A stretch of DNA of 64,000 nt from Bradyrhizobium sp. AUGA SZCCT0283. GTDB taxonomy: Bacteria; Pseudomonadota; Alphaproteobacteria; Rhizobiales; Xanthobacteraceae. This document shows positions 8,603 through 17,349 of this stretch, piece after piece (position 1 is the first letter of the stretch; every line of letters begins with the position of its first letter). A program made the position numbers and the translations under genes. The stretch lies in the NCBI RefSeq assembly GCF_018130385.1, contig NZ_JAFCLU010000029.1, positions 1-64,000 of the forward strand, read 5' to 3'. The notes beneath the pieces were generated by a model. That model was not told the DNA's origin. It did not search any database and saw only the letters and a program-made list of their open reading frames with translations.

Positions 8603-9606
8603 CGCAAAGCCTCCCAGCCCGACAGCCGATAGCAATCCTCGACCAGGCGCAAGGTCTCGAGATTGTCCTGCGGTGCCGTCTCGAAGGGCGTGACGTCGCG
8701 AAGCGATTTCACGAAATGCGCGATCGTCCGGTTATAGGAACCCTGATACTCGGCGGCGAGATCGTAGATGAGTTCGCCGGGTGATGCGCCCGAGCAGGTC
8801 AGCGATGGCCCGTCGAGCCTGATCGCGCCCGTGTCGCCGAGAATCTCCAGCCGGTCGACCTGAGCGGCCGGATGGCCGTGGGCGGCAAAGCTTGCAAAGA
8901 CCGTAACGCCCGCACCGTTGCCGGTCCGAAGCTGGATCACCGCACCGTCTTCGCCGACGAGTTGCTCACTCGAGCGGGAGAGTTGCGCCGCGGTCACCTG
9001 CAGCGGCCCGAGCAGCATGCGCAGCGTATCGAGATGATGGATCAAGACTTCCGCGACGAGCATGCGCCGTTCACGGCGCATGAAGGGCTGCCGCTCCAGC
9101 GCCGGGCAGAGCCCATCCGATCCCGGCAGCACCCCCGATGTCAAAAGCGTCAGCTGTGCCTGCTTGACGTTGCCGATCCGGCCCTCGCGCAGCCACGCCG
9201 CGGCATCGCGGTAATAACCGCGGAACCGCCAGTTCTCATGCACCATCAGTCGCGTCGAACCCTCGACCTCGGCCGCGAGTTCGGCCGCCTCCTGCAGGTT
9301 GGGCGCGAGCGGCTTCTGGCAAAGCACGGGCAATCGCTTCGCGGCGGCGAGTCGCACCAGCGGCGCGTGCATCTCGCGGGGGGCGGCGATATCGATGGCG
9401 TCGAGCGCCACAGCGGCGAGCATCGCCTCGGCACTGGCGTAGGTCTGCGAAATTCCGAACTCGCTCGCGCGCCGCGAAGCATTTTCGCTGGAGGGATCGG
9501 CGACCGCCACGACGCGGGCTTGATCTGATATGCTCGCCCAGGCGACGAGATGATGACGGCTCACCATCCCAGCGCCGATCAGGCCAATGCGCAATGGATG
9601 ATTCAT
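8599..9606 (-). CDS. Gfo/Idh/MocA-family NAD(P)-dependent oxidoreductase
   Basis: The 335-residue protein has an N-terminal Rossmann fold (IGLIGAGMVSRHHL), the CQKPLAPN segment that replaces the usual EKP motif, and a C-terminal alpha/beta domain. Members oxidise or reduce sugars, inositols or their derivatives. Start 9606 gives the usual N-terminus; a GTG at 9642 would add 12 residues. It is co-transcribed with the GntR regulator (4-base overlap) and divergent from the dehydratase at 9775. The substrate is unknown, probably a sugar or sugar acid. Confidence 0.85.
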   Translation of the reverse strand: MNHPLRIGLIGAGMVSRHHLVAWASISDQARVVAVADPSSENASRRASEFGISQTYASAEAMLAAVALDAIDIAAPREMHAPLVRLAAAKRLPVLCQKPLAPNLQEAAELAAEVEGSTRLMVHENWRFRGYYRDAAAWLREGRIGNVKQAQLTLLTSGVLPGSDGLCPALERQPFMRRERRMLVAEVLIHHLDTLRMLLGPLQVTAAQLSRSSEQLVGEDGAVIQLRTGNGAGVTVFASFAAHGHPAAQVDRLEILGDTGAIRLDGPSLTCSGASPGELIYDLAAEYQGSYNRTIAHFVKSLRDVTPFETAPQDNLETLRLVEDCYRLSGWEALR

Positions 9607-9652
9607 GGGCGCGCGTTTCCGGTCATGGCCGGAAATCAGCACGCACCCGCTC

Positions 9653-9725
9653 TATTGTCAATAATGCTACGCATTATCCGGCAAAATGAGCCATTATAGG
9701 ACTAGATAATCAAATATTGACAATA
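9653..9725. promoter_or_regulatory. Divergent control region with three dyads (candidate GntR operators)
   Basis: Between the Gfo/Idh gene and the dehydratase lie TATTGTCAATA (9653-9663), its exact inverted copy TATTGACAATA (9715-9725), and a perfect 7-bp-arm palindrome ATAATGC-TAC-GCATTAT (9661-9677). Short AT-rich dyads are the usual targets of FCD-type GntR regulators, and the only such regulator nearby is in the adjoining operon. AT content here is far above the surrounding coding DNA. Confidence 0.6.
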
Positions 9726-9774
9726 ATTCGAAGGCCCCCTTTAGTGCCCATCCACGACGACAGGAAGTAAGAAA

Positions 9775-11481
9775 ATGGCCGACGGACTTCGCAAGGGACT
9801 GACGAGTTATGGCGACGCTGGCTTCTCGCTGTTCCTGCGCAAGGCCTTCATCAAGGCGATGGGCTATTCGGATGATGCGCTGAACAGGCCGATCGTCGGC
9901 ATCACCAATACCTATAGCGACTACAATCCCTGTCACGGCAACGTTCCGCAGATCATCGAAGCCGTGAAGCGCGGCGTGATGCTGACCGGCGCCATGCCGA
10001 TGGTGTTTCCGACTATCTCGATCGCCGAGAGCTTTGCGTTTCCGACCTCGATGTATCTGCGTAATCTGATGGCGATGGACACCGAGGAGATGATCCGCGC
10101 GCAGCCGATGGACGCCGTGGTCGTGATCGGCGGGTGCGACAAGACCTTGCCGGCGCAGATCATGGCCGCGGTCAGCGCCGATCTGCCGACCGTCGTCATT
10201 CCGGTGGGGCCGATGGTGGTCGGGCATCACAAGGGCGAGGTGTTGGGGGCGTGCACGGATTGCCGGAGGCTGTGGGGAAAATATCGCGCCGGCGAAATTG
10301 ACGACGTTGAAATCGAAGCCGTCAATGGCCGGTTGGCGCCGTCGGTCGGCACCTGCATGGTGATGGGCACCGCCAGCACCATGGCCTGCATTACCGAGGC
10401 GCTCGGTCTGTCGCTGCCGATGAGCGCGACGATCCCGGCGCCGCATGCCGAGCGTTTTCGCTCCGCCGAGGCGAGCGGCAGGGTGGCTGCTGCGATGGCT
10501 GTCGCGAAGGGTCCAAAGCCGAGTGAATTGCTGACCCCGGCCTCATTCCGGAACGCGCAGGTGGTGCTGCAGGCGATTGGCGGGTCGACCAACGGGCTCA
10601 TCCATCTGACGGCAATCGCCAATCGCACCAGACACCGCATCGATCTCGAAGCATTCGACAATCTCGGCCGCGAGGTGCCCGTGCTGATCGACCTGAAACC
10701 GTCAGGCGAGCACTACATGGAGCATTTCCATCATGCCGGCGGCGTGCCCAAACTGATGGCGCAGCTTGGCGATCTCATCGACCTCGATGCTAAAACCATT
10801 ACGGGGCAAACGCTACGCGATGTCGTAGCCGTCGCCGAAGAGGTGCCGGGACAGGACGCCATCCGTCCGCGCGACAATCCGATCAAGGCAGAAGGCGCGA
10901 TGGCGGTGCTGCACGGCAACCTCGCGCCGCGCGGAGCTGTCATCAAGCAATCGGCGGCGAGTCCCAAACTGCTGCAGCATACGGGGCGTGCTGTGGTGTT
11001 CGAATCCGTCGAGGACATGACGCTGCGGGTCGATGATCCCGATCTCGACGTCAATGCCGACGACGTGCTGGTGCTGCGCAATGCCGGCCCCAAGGGTGCG
11101 CCCGGCATGCCGGAGGCGGGCTATCTGCCTATCCCGAAGAAACTCGCGCGCGGCGGCGTCAAGGACATGGTGCGGATATCGGATGCGCGCATGAGCGGCA
11201 CCGCGTTCGGCACCATCGTGCTGCACATCACGCCGGAATCCGCCGTGGGCGGGCCGCTGGCGCTGGTGAAGAACGGCGACATGATCCGCCTTGATGTCGC
11301 GAAACGCAGCATCGATCTCCTGGTCGACGCGGCAGAGCTGGAGAAGCGTCGCGCGGCGCTTGCGCCGGCAACGATGCCGGATTGGGCGAAGCGCGGCTAT
11401 GCGCACCTGTTCAACGAGACCATCCTGCAGGCCGACGAGGGTTGCGACTTCGATTTCATGCGCCGGCAGGGCAAGGACTAG
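9775..11481 (+). CDS. IlvD/Edd-family sugar-acid dehydratase (arabonate dehydratase-like)
   Basis: The 568-residue protein has three cysteines for a [2Fe-2S] cluster: Cys53 (NPCHGN), Cys121 (GGCDKT) and Cys194 (GTCMVMGTAST). Their spacing equals that of the L-arabinonate dehydratase of Rhizobium leguminosarum (59/127/200), offset by six. The family dehydrates aldonates to 2-keto-3-deoxy acids, or dihydroxy acids in branched-chain synthesis. Context (uronate dehydrogenase, lactonase, GntR regulator) favours a sugar acid. No aldolase or kinase for the product is adjacent. Confidence 0.85.
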   Translation: MADGLRKGLTSYGDAGFSLFLRKAFIKAMGYSDDALNRPIVGITNTYSDYNPCHGNVPQIIEAVKRGVMLTGAMPMVFPTISIAESFAFPTSMYLRNLMAMDTEEMIRAQPMDAVVVIGGCDKTLPAQIMAAVSADLPTVVIPVGPMVVGHHKGEVLGACTDCRRLWGKYRAGEIDDVEIEAVNGRLAPSVGTCMVMGTASTMACITEALGLSLPMSATIPAPHAERFRSAEASGRVAAAMAVAKGPKPSELLTPASFRNAQVVLQAIGGSTNGLIHLTAIANRTRHRIDLEAFDNLGREVPVLIDLKPSGEHYMEHFHHAGGVPKLMAQLGDLIDLDAKTITGQTLRDVVAVAEEVPGQDAIRPRDNPIKAEGAMAVLHGNLAPRGAVIKQSAASPKLLQHTGRAVVFESVEDMTLRVDDPDLDVNADDVLVLRNAGPKGAPGMPEAGYLPIPKKLARGGVKDMVRISDARMSGTAFGTIVLHITPESAVGGPLALVKNGDMIRLDVAKRSIDLLVDAAELEKRRAALAPATMPDWAKRGYAHLFNETILQADEGCDFDFMRRQGKD

Positions 11482-11486
11482 GTCAT

Positions 11487-11531
11487 GTCGTCCCTGCTCC
11501 CGTGCGCAATGGCGCACCGGGCAGGGACGAC
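11487..11531. terminator. Stem-loop between convergent genes
   Basis: GTCGTCCCTGC (11487-11497) pairs with GCAGGGACGAC (11521-11531), with an inner GTGCGC/GCGCAC stem and a short loop. It sits 6 bases after the dehydratase stop and before the convergent phosphatase. There is no T-run, so it may be an RNA-stabilising palindrome as well as a terminator. Confidence 0.5.
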
Positions 11532-11548
11532 GTCGCGAGGGGGCGACG

Positions 11549-12130
11549 TTAACTCACCTCATCAACGCTCCACACGTCGCCCGTTCGCTCGAACCGGAAA
11601 GGCGTTCCGTGGCTGTTGTTGAACCACCGTCCGCGCAGCGCTTCCGACATCGCCTGCATCACCGCGTCGTGGCAGACGAACAGGACCATGGCCCGCGGAT
11701 GGCGGTCGAGCCATCGGCTGACGCAGCTTAGTGCTCGTGCAGAGATCGACGGCCATGGCTCGCGATCCCCCGGCAGGACGGAAACGAGGTCTTCCACTGT
11801 CCTCAGGCCGTGCGCCTTCATCGTCTCCGCGATCGAAGCGCCCTCGAGGCTGCCGAAGTCGCACTCGATAATGCCGTCGTCGACCTCGAGCGGCTTGCCG
11901 GCCGCCGCGGCGATAATCTCGGCAGTCTGCCGCGCACGGACGAGCGGGCTGGCGACGACATGGTCGAATGAAAGCTTGCGTAGCCGATCGGCGGCCGCGT
12001 GCGCTTGCGAGATGCCTTCGTCGTTCAAGGGAACATCAGTGCGGCCCTGAAACCGGCCCTGCCGATTCCAGTCGGTGACGCCGTGGCGGAGGCAGAGGAA
12101 AGAGCGCGACGGCGTCGCCAATCGCTTCAC
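11549..12130 (-). CDS. Histidine phosphatase family protein (phosphoglycerate-mutase-like)
   Basis: The 193-residue protein opens with the catalytic LCLRHGVTDWN motif, then NDEGISQAHAAA, SPLVRARQTAEI, the ECDFGSLEG acid segment and the second His in FVCHDAVMQA. Such proteins remove phosphate from small metabolites; the substrate is not readable. The start is taken as the GTG at 12130, whose GTGA overlaps the stop of the upstream enoyl-CoA hydratase gene, implying coupled translation. The frame is open upstream only because it shadows that gene. Confidence 0.82.
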   Translation of the reverse strand: MKRLATPSRSFLCLRHGVTDWNRQGRFQGRTDVPLNDEGISQAHAAADRLRKLSFDHVVASPLVRARQTAEIIAAAAGKPLEVDDGIIECDFGSLEGASIAETMKAHGLRTVEDLVSVLPGDREPWPSISARALSCVSRWLDRHPRAMVLFVCHDAVMQAMSEALRGRWFNNSHGTPFRFERTGDVWSVDEVS

Positions 12131-12924
12131 TTCGACTTGCTGGTGAACTTCTTCACCGCGACGCGGAAGTCGTCGGTCTGCATGGCGCCGATGATCTTGG
12201 TTTCCTCGGCATCGAGTTGCTGCCTGGTCGGCGTAACCGCGGCCTGATAGACCAGCGATTTGGTGCCCGCGATGGCCGCCGGTGGGTTCTGCGCCAACCG
12301 TTCCGCGAATTTGCGCGTCTCTGCCTTTAGCTCCGCCGCCGGAACGACGCGGGCGACCAGGCCCCATTGATAGGCCTGCTGCGCGGTAAAACTGTCTTCG
12401 GCCAGAAATATCTGCAGCGCGCGGCGGGGGCCGACGGTGCCGACCATGCCGACCGTGCTGCCGCCATCCGGCGAGACGCCGATCTTGGCATAGGCTGGCG
12501 TGAAGCGGGCGTCGTCGGCGGCAATGCAGAGGTCGGTGACGAAGGCCAGCCCCATGCCGGCGCCGGCGGCGGAGCCGTGGACGCTGGAGAGAACGATCTT
12601 CGGCATCCGCCGCACCGTCTCGATAAAGGCGTGGTAGTGCTTCAGCAACTCGCCGACCACGGGCGCGATGGTGTCGTTGGCGGCGGCAGCGCCGATGGTC
12701 TGCAGATCGCCGCCGGCCGAGAAGGCGCGGCCTTCGCCTTCGATCACCAGCACACGGATATCGTCGTTGCCCTCGACCTCGGCGCCGAGTTGCTCGAGCT
12801 TTTGCGCGATCGACAGATTGATGGAATTGAAGGCTGCAGGCCGGTTCAGGGTGATGGTGGCAATCGGGCCCTCGATCCTGAGCAGGGCAGGTGCGGCGGC
12901 GGCGGTATCATCGGAGGTCGGCAT
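12127..12924 (-). CDS. Enoyl-CoA hydratase/isomerase family protein
   Basis: The 265-residue crotonase-fold protein has ITLNRPAAFNSIN, the oxyanion-hole segments RAFSAGGDLQ and GSAAGAGMGLAF, and VSPDGGST. The first hydratase Glu (of AGGGCEL) is not present and the second site reads as Asp in SPDGG, as in PaaG-type isomerases. It is therefore more likely an isomerase or other crotonase activity than a classical hydratase. GAGG seven bases before 12924 supports the start. It is coupled to the histidine phosphatase gene. Confidence 0.85.
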   Translation of the reverse strand: MPTSDDTAAAAPALLRIEGPIATITLNRPAAFNSINLSIAQKLEQLGAEVEGNDDIRVLVIEGEGRAFSAGGDLQTIGAAAANDTIAPVVGELLKHYHAFIETVRRMPKIVLSSVHGSAAGAGMGLAFVTDLCIAADDARFTPAYAKIGVSPDGGSTVGMVGTVGPRRALQIFLAEDSFTAQQAYQWGLVARVVPAAELKAETRKFAERLAQNPPAAIAGTKSLVYQAAVTPTRQQLDAEETKIIGAMQTDDFRVAVKKFTSKSK

Positions 12925-13194
12925 GGCAAAGCCTCGGGGCGCGCGGATGGGCCGGGCATTTAAATGGAGAAGGCAAGAGGTGACAATCCCCGGTCAGGCC
13001 TGCAAAATACGATAAAGGCTGCCCTTATGGCCGCTGGCGCCCTTGCGTCTCTTCGCGCCATGAGGTCAGATAGGGCTTGTCATCGTTCGGGACGGACACG
13101 AGCGCCGCGCCCAGGGGACGAGACAGGCAAGCCAAAATCAGTGGAGAGGAAACGACATGGGTCATTCCCGTGCGCTCGAACGTAGGATGTTCCC

Positions 13195-14415
13195 ATGACG
13201 GCGGGACCGGTTGTCATCATCGGCGCAGGCCATGCAGGCTTCCAGCTTGCGATGTCGCTGCGCCAGCACGGCTTTTCCGAACGCGTCGCGCTGTTGAACG
13301 ACGAAGGCCATCTGCCGTACCAGCGGCCGCCGCTATCCAAGGCCTACCTGAAGGGGACCGGCGGACCCGACAGCCTGATGTTCCGTCCGGAAAAATTCTA
13401 CTCCGACCAGAACATCGATCTGATCTCCGATCGCGCGGTGTCGATCGACCGCGCCGCGCGCAAGGTGTTGCTCGCCTCCGGCGCTTCGCTCGAATACGGC
13501 CACCTGGTGCTGGCGACCGGCGCGCGCAATCGCCTGCTCGATATTCCCAACGCCAATCTCGACAGCGTCCGCTACCTGCGGACGCTCGACGAAAGCCAGT
13601 CGTTGCGGGACTACATCGCTCCGGGTCAGCGCGTCATCGTGATCGGCGCCGGATTCATCGGCCTGGAATTCGCTGCGACCGCGCGGGCCAAGGGCCTCGA
13701 AGTCGACGTCATCGAGCTCGCGCCGCGGGTGATGGCGCGCGCGGTAACCGCGGAAATCTCGGAATATTTTCAATCGCGGCACACCGCGGCCGGTATCCGG
13801 ATTCACCTCGGCGTGCAGGTCACGAGCATCGAGAGCGACGGCAGCAAGGTTACCGGGGTGAGCCTCAGCGACGGGCGGCATATCAAGGCCGATTTGATCG
13901 TGGTCGGCGTCGGCGTTTTGCCCAATGTCGAACTTGCGGCGGAGGCAGGGCTGAAGGTTGCGGCCGGAATTGTGGTCGACGAGCATTTGCTGACCTCCGA
14001 TCCGAACATCTCGGCGATAGGCGATTGCGCGCTGTATGCGAGCCCGCGGTTCGGCGGCTCGCTGCGGCTGGAGTCGGTGCAGAACGCCACCGACCACGCG
14101 CGTTGCGTCGCGGCCCGGCTGACCGGCGATGCCAAGCCCTATGACGGCCTGCCCTGGTTCTGGAGCGATCAGGGCCCCGACAAGCTGCAGATGGTGGGAC
14201 TGACCACCGGCTATGACCGCGTAGTGGTGCGTGGCGATCGCGCGCGGGGGGCGTTCTCCGCGTTCTGCTACAAATCCGGCCAACTCGTCGGCATCGAGTC
14301 CGTCAATCGCGCCGGCGACCACATGTTCGGACGGCGCCTGCTTGCCGCTCACGGGTCGATTACGCCCGAGCAGGCGGCCGATGCTGGCTTCGACCTGAAG
14401 AGTGCCCTGACTTAG
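13195..14415 (+). CDS. FAD-dependent ferredoxin reductase, palustrisredoxin reductase-like
   Basis: The 406-residue flavoprotein transfers electrons from NADH to a [2Fe-2S] ferredoxin serving a P450 or ring oxygenase. It shows an FAD Rossmann motif (IIGAGHAGFQ), LPYQRPPLSKAYL, a second NAD motif (VIGAGFIGLEFA), ISAIGDCALY and a C-terminal ESVQNATDHARCVA. The motifs agree closely with PuR of Rhodopseudomonas palustris as I remember it. No ferredoxin gene is beside it; the nearest soluble P450 is at 34935. The upstream 270 bases show nothing recognisable. Confidence 0.88.
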   Translation: MTAGPVVIIGAGHAGFQLAMSLRQHGFSERVALLNDEGHLPYQRPPLSKAYLKGTGGPDSLMFRPEKFYSDQNIDLISDRAVSIDRAARKVLLASGASLEYGHLVLATGARNRLLDIPNANLDSVRYLRTLDESQSLRDYIAPGQRVIVIGAGFIGLEFAATARAKGLEVDVIELAPRVMARAVTAEISEYFQSRHTAAGIRIHLGVQVTSIESDGSKVTGVSLSDGRHIKADLIVVGVGVLPNVELAAEAGLKVAAGIVVDEHLLTSDPNISAIGDCALYASPRFGGSLRLESVQNATDHARCVAARLTGDAKPYDGLPWFWSDQGPDKLQMVGLTTGYDRVVVRGDRARGAFSAFCYKSGQLVGIESVNRAGDHMFGRRLLAAHGSITPEQAADAGFDLKSALT

Positions 14416-14536
14416 AACGCGCACTGACTTAAATTGGACTTACCGCGGCGCCAGTCTGCTTGCGTCTGCCGATCATTTCGGCAACGTTGGCGCCGGAAAT
14501 CCAAGGGGTCTCCGGCGGTCGGTTTTCGGAGGGTAT

Positions 14537-15523
14537 ATGTCCGTTTGGACGTTCTATCTCAGATTGATAGGTGCGACCATCATCGCCCTGGTTATTGGTG
14601 GCCCAGCTTACGCACAGACCAAGCTGAAATGGGCGCATGTCTACGAGGTCACCGAACCCTACCACACCGAGGCATTGTGGGCGGCCAGCGAGATCAAGAA
14701 GCGCACCAACGGCAAATTCGATATCGCGGTGTTTCCGGCTTCCCAGCTCGGCAATGAGAACCAGCTCAATGAAGGGCTCGGGCTCGGCGCCGTCGACATC
14801 GTCTACGTCGGGATCAACTTCGTCGCGGCTACCTACCAGCCGCTCGGCATCACGGGCGCGCCGTTCATGCTGCGCGATCTCAATCACTGGAAGGCCTATC
14901 GCGACAGCAAGCTGTTTTCCGATCTCGTGCAGGGCTACGACGAGAAGACCCGGCACAAGATCGTCGCGCTCACCTACTACGGCCAGCGCCACGTCACCGC
15001 CAACAAGCCCATCCGCAAGCCCGAGGACATGAAGGGCATGAGACTGCGTGTGCCGCCGGCGCCGCTGTTCCTGATGTTCGCCCAATCCGTCGGCGCCAAA
15101 GCAACGCCGATCGCCTTTTCCGATGTCTACACTGCGCTTCAACAGGGGTTGGTCGACGGCCAGGAGAATCCGCTGCCGACGATCATGGCCAAGAAATTCT
15201 ACGAGGTGCAGAGCCACATCGTGCTCACCGGCCACATCACGGAATCGATGGTTACGGTGGTCGGCAGTCACGTCTGGAACAAGCTGACGCCGGATGAGCA
15301 AAAGCTGTTTGCGGATACCTTGAAGGAAGCCGCCGCGAGGGCGACAGAGGCAATCGAGGCGTCCGAGAGGGTTTTGGCCGGGGAGTTCAAGAAGCTCGGC
15401 AAGACCGTGGTCGAGCCTGATCGCGAGGCGTTCCGAAAGGCGGCGATCCCGCTGCACAATGATGCGTCCGCCGGGGCTGGCTGGACCAGGGCGCAGTACG
15501 ATGAGTTGCAGGCGCTGAAGTAG
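14537..15523 (+). CDS. TRAP transporter substrate-binding protein (DctP family)
   Basis: The 328-residue periplasmic protein has a signal peptide ending near PAYAQT, then KLKWAHVYEVTEPYH, FPASQLGNE and the DctP fingerprint KGMRLRVPPAPLF with VYTALQQGLVDGQENP. DctP proteins bind carboxylates and hand them to DctQ/DctM membrane proteins. No DctQ or DctM gene is present on either side, so this is an orphan receptor. GGAGGG lies just before the ATG. Its stop abuts the stop of the convergent kinase with no gap. Confidence 0.88.
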   Translation: MSVWTFYLRLIGATIIALVIGGPAYAQTKLKWAHVYEVTEPYHTEALWAASEIKKRTNGKFDIAVFPASQLGNENQLNEGLGLGAVDIVYVGINFVAATYQPLGITGAPFMLRDLNHWKAYRDSKLFSDLVQGYDEKTRHKIVALTYYGQRHVTANKPIRKPEDMKGMRLRVPPAPLFLMFAQSVGAKATPIAFSDVYTALQQGLVDGQENPLPTIMAKKFYEVQSHIVLTGHITESMVTVVGSHVWNKLTPDEQKLFADTLKEAAARATEAIEASERVLAGEFKKLGKTVVEPDREAFRKAAIPLHNDASAGAGWTRAQYDELQALK

Positions 15524-16435
15524 CTAGCCGCGCAATGCCGCCACCTCGGCGGCCGTCGGCATCGACGGTGCGGCGCCCATCCGCTGCACGCAGATCGATG
15601 CGGCGGCATTGGCGTAGCCAAGCGCGTCGCGGATCGCGTTTCCATTGGCAAGCTGCGCGGCGAGGGCGCCGACAAAGCAGTCGCCAGCGCCGGTGGTGTC
15701 CACCGCCTTCACGGCGCGCCCCGCAATCAGCGAGGGCTCGCCGCCCACCAGCGCGAGCACGCCGCGCTTGCCCAGCGTGACGCAGATGATCTTGTCTGAA
15801 GCGGTTGGCAGGCGCCGCGCTGTTTCAACGAAACGGGCGGGCTCGTCAGTATCGTGAAGTTCGGTCTGCGCGAGAAGCCCAAGCTCGGTCTCGTTGAGAA
15901 TGAGGATATCGACGAGATCGAGTAACTCGGGGCTGCAGGCCATCGCCGGCGCGGGATTGAGGATGGTGGTCGCTTGGGCCGCGCGCGCCCGTTTGAAGAA
16001 GGCCGCGATCGTGGGCAATGGGATTTCGAACTGGCTGACGGCGACATCACCCTTGGCGAGCACGGGGGCGGCGACGTCGTCGGCACTGACGAGCGCGTTG
16101 GCGCCGGGCACCACCACGATGGTATTGTCGGCATTGGCGATGGTGATGATGGCCGTCCCGCTATGGGTCCCGGCGGTGTCCTTGACCAGCGCAAGGTCGA
16201 CGCCTTGCGCGGCGAGGAACGTCCGCAATTGCCGGCCGAACGCATCTGTGCCCAGCCGGCCGATCAGCGTGGTCGATGCACCCAGCTTCGCCGCGGCAAC
16301 CGCCTGGTTCGCACCCTTGCCGCCCGGAAAATAATGCACGGCGTTGCCGGCAACGGTCTCGCCGACCCTGGGATGCCTGGTGGCCGTCGCCACCACATCC
16401 ATATTGATGCTGCCGGCGACGAAGACGCGTCCCAT
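15524..16435 (-). CDS. rbsK: Ribokinase (PfkB family)
   Basis: The 303-residue kinase starts with VFVAGSINMDVV and has the GGKGANQAVAAAKLG sugar-binding signature and the C-terminal DTTGAGDCFVGAL motif with the catalytic Asp. Both PfkB signatures agree with ribokinase, which phosphorylates D-ribose. The ATG at 16435 has GGGA upstream and lies 2 bases after the stop of the preceding kinase gene; a TTG at 16447 would add four residues. No ribose transporter is adjacent. Confidence 0.85.
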   Translation of the reverse strand: MGRVFVAGSINMDVVATATRHPRVGETVAGNAVHYFPGGKGANQAVAAAKLGASTTLIGRLGTDAFGRQLRTFLAAQGVDLALVKDTAGTHSGTAIITIANADNTIVVVPGANALVSADDVAAPVLAKGDVAVSQFEIPLPTIAAFFKRARAAQATTILNPAPAMACSPELLDLVDILILNETELGLLAQTELHDTDEPARFVETARRLPTASDKIICVTLGKRGVLALVGGEPSLIAGRAVKAVDTTGAGDCFVGALAAQLANGNAIRDALGYANAAASICVQRMGAAPSMPTAAEVAALRG

Positions 16436-16437
16436 GC

Positions 16438-17349
16438 CTAATCCCAAAATTCCTTCTTGCGCCCGATCTGGAACTCCTGCCTGACGGCATCGATATCGGC
16501 AAGCGTCGGCAATCCAGCCTCGTTGCCGAGGCGCTGGATCTTGTAGGTCGAGGCCGCGCGCGCAAACTCGAAATGATCCTGCCAGCTTTTAGCGGGATTG
16601 CTGAGATAGGAATAGACATAGGCGCCGTGGAAAACGTCGCCGGCGCCGTTGGTGTCGATCACGCGCTCGGGCGCGATTGGCAGCGCCGGTAGCTTGCGGA
16701 CCGCGCCGGTCTCGTCATACCAGAGCAGGCCTTGCTCTCCCATGGTGACGCCGCCGACCCGGCAGCCGCGGCTCTTGAGATAGTCGAGCATGGCGTCCGG
16801 CGTCTTGTCCATCTGTTCGCACAGCCGCTCGGCCACGATGGCGACGTCGATGAATTCCAGCAGTTCATGGGTATTGGTCCGCAGGCCGCCGCCATCGAGC
16901 GAGGTCAGGATGCCGTCCTCGCGGCAGAGCTTGGCGTAGTGGATTGCAGCATCCGGCTGGTGGCCGTCGACATGCAGCGCGCGGCAACCCTTCAGGTTGA
17001 GGATCGGAAACGGATGAATATGCTCGTCGTCGCGGCAGCGCACGATGGCGCGCTTGCCGTCCTTTGGCATGATGAAGGACAGCGAGGAGGAGTTGACCTT
17101 GCGCGGATGGATCGAGATTCCGTATTTCGCGCTCATGTCCTGAAACATGCGGCCGAGCCAGTCGTTCGCCACCGTTGCAATCAGGTCGGGCACGATGCCG
17201 AGCTTGGCGCAGCAAAACGCCGCGGTGACGGCGTTGCCGCCAAAGGATACCGCATAGGCGGAGGCCACATGTTTCTCGTCGCCGGTCGGCATGTGGTCGG
17301 TGATGAAGGTAACGTCGATATAGGTCTGTCCGATGAAGAGAGCCTGCAT
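16438..17349 (-). CDS. PfkB-family carbohydrate kinase
   Basis: The 303-residue kinase opens with LFIGQTYIDVTFI, has SFGGNAVTAAFCCAKLG in place of the usual GG-A-N signature, and ends with DTNGAGDVFHGAY holding the catalytic Asp. The sugar site differs from the ribokinase beside it, so the substrates should differ. Start 17349 has GGAAAA upstream; the frame stays open to 17421. It forms a two-gene operon with the ribokinase gene. The substrate was not recognised. Confidence 0.82.
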   Translation of the reverse strand: MQALFIGQTYIDVTFITDHMPTGDEKHVASAYAVSFGGNAVTAAFCCAKLGIVPDLIATVANDWLGRMFQDMSAKYGISIHPRKVNSSSLSFIMPKDGKRAIVRCRDDEHIHPFPILNLKGCRALHVDGHQPDAAIHYAKLCREDGILTSLDGGGLRTNTHELLEFIDVAIVAERLCEQMDKTPDAMLDYLKSRGCRVGGVTMGEQGLLWYDETGAVRKLPALPIAPERVIDTNGAGDVFHGAYVYSYLSNPAKSWQDHFEFARAASTYKIQRLGNEAGLPTLADIDAVRQEFQIGRKKEFWD

